Below, piece after piece: positions 63,676 through 64,000 of a DNA stretch of 64,000 nt (the first letter of the stretch is position 1; each line of letters starts with the position of its first letter). A program made the position numbers and the translations under genes. The DNA is taken from assembly GCA_004194705.1 (NCBI GenBank), contig SADC01001297.1, positions 551,079-615,078 of the forward strand, given 5' to 3'. The DNA comes from Ditylenchus dipsaci (Eukaryota; Nematoda; Chromadorea; Rhabditida; Anguinidae). The notes under the pieces are model-generated. The model did not search any database. It was given only the letters and a program-made list of their open reading frames with translations, and had not been told where the DNA came from.

Positions 63676-64000
63676 GATTAAACCTAATACCTCGAAAATA
63701 TGGAGGGTGAATTTACCGGAGGGTGATACCTCAGGAAGGATTTAACCTCGAGAAATTACCTAGTGCTGAATAAAAAAGGACTTTTAGAAAAAAAAATCGA
63801 TAACGGAATACTTAAATAAAAAAATTCGTGCGAGACAAATTGTTGTGGATCAATTCACTTGTGGATCAATCGCCTAGAGCCCTATAAAGCTTTTATCTGT
63901 ATTTTCTTATTGAGCCGAGCAAAAATAGATTCTCAACAAATATATCATCTAGATTCTCAGCTTTCTACCCTGAATATTATATTATAATAGACCCTTATAT
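63676..64000. other. Window end, no gene
   Basis: 63838-63881 is the right end proposed for the 18-kb GAATTGATCCAC element; the rest is AT-rich. Confidence 0.35.

Larger units (their letters stand above)
45889..63881. mobile_element. Tentative 18-kb element with GAATTGATCCAC ends
   Basis: Left GGCGTCGAATTGATCCAC arrays (45895-45957) resume at 52079 (GTGAATTAATCTACAAAATT) after an insertion. The right end (63838-63881) mirrors both parts, including ACAATTTGTCTCGCACGAA. CTATAAA flanks both outer edges. The distance is large and similarity moderate, so this is a proposal. Confidence 0.35.

Overview
This window is nuclear DNA from an animal. It is AT-rich and packed with transposons. The host genes have many short introns (about 45-60 bp) with TTTTCAG/TTTTAG acceptors, the style of a nematode or similarly compact-intron invertebrate. 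I cannot name the species. The host genes are conserved eukaryotic ones, and there are no operons, rRNA genes or CRISPR arrays.

Three host genes can be modelled exon by exon. (1) A CAF1/CNOT7 deadenylase, + strand, 3571-4898, 7 exons. (2) A PHAX snRNA-export adaptor, - strand, 26439-20517, 3 exons, whose two introns are swollen by transposons. (3) The splicing factor SYF1/XAB2, - strand, 40731-32908, 17 exons, 860 codons including stop, with nested palindromic elements in several introns. CNOT7 and SYF1 each carry one small frame error beside a homopolymer in an otherwise intact frame. Two further host-gene pieces lie inside mobile elements: a histone H2B-like sequence (53918-53569, -) and the C-terminal part of a PSMB2-like proteasome beta subunit (57122-57532, +).

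Nearly everything else is mobile DNA, mostly DNA transposons nested several deep. Layout: 137-1853, Mutator-like element (MULE) with a Ulp1 protease domain; 5624-13264, a 7.6-kb hAT-type composite with an exact 8-bp target-site duplication (TSD), holding a mariner-type element, a GGCTGTACGAA element, a PIF/Harbinger copy, a second hAT and a Gypsy remnant; 14204-17148, a third hAT interrupted by a 784-bp palindrome; 23723-25937, a second MULE with exact TSD, inside a PHAX intron; 26.7-32.4 kb, several tandem-repeat inverted-repeat elements and concentric palindromes; 40817-43096 and 43331-43908, elements with exact 8-bp TSDs; 45962-52075, a four-level nest ending in a MULE that contains a pogo element; 52139-54437, a hAT carrying the H2B-like gene; 54441-58107, two related elements, one with the proteasome fragment; 58-64 kb, palindromic MITEs and a CGATTAATCG element.

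The most striking theme is that many unrelated transposons here (hAT, MULE, PIF/Harbinger, pogo) have terminal inverted repeats (TIRs) built from short tandem units, often 12-17 bp, and almost every element has its own unit. This recalls Drosophila Foldback elements but spans several superfamilies. A set of hAT-type elements shares CAGTG...CACTG ends and 8-bp TSDs while carrying entirely different subterminal arrays. All calls come from reading and hand-translating the sequence; no database search was run.
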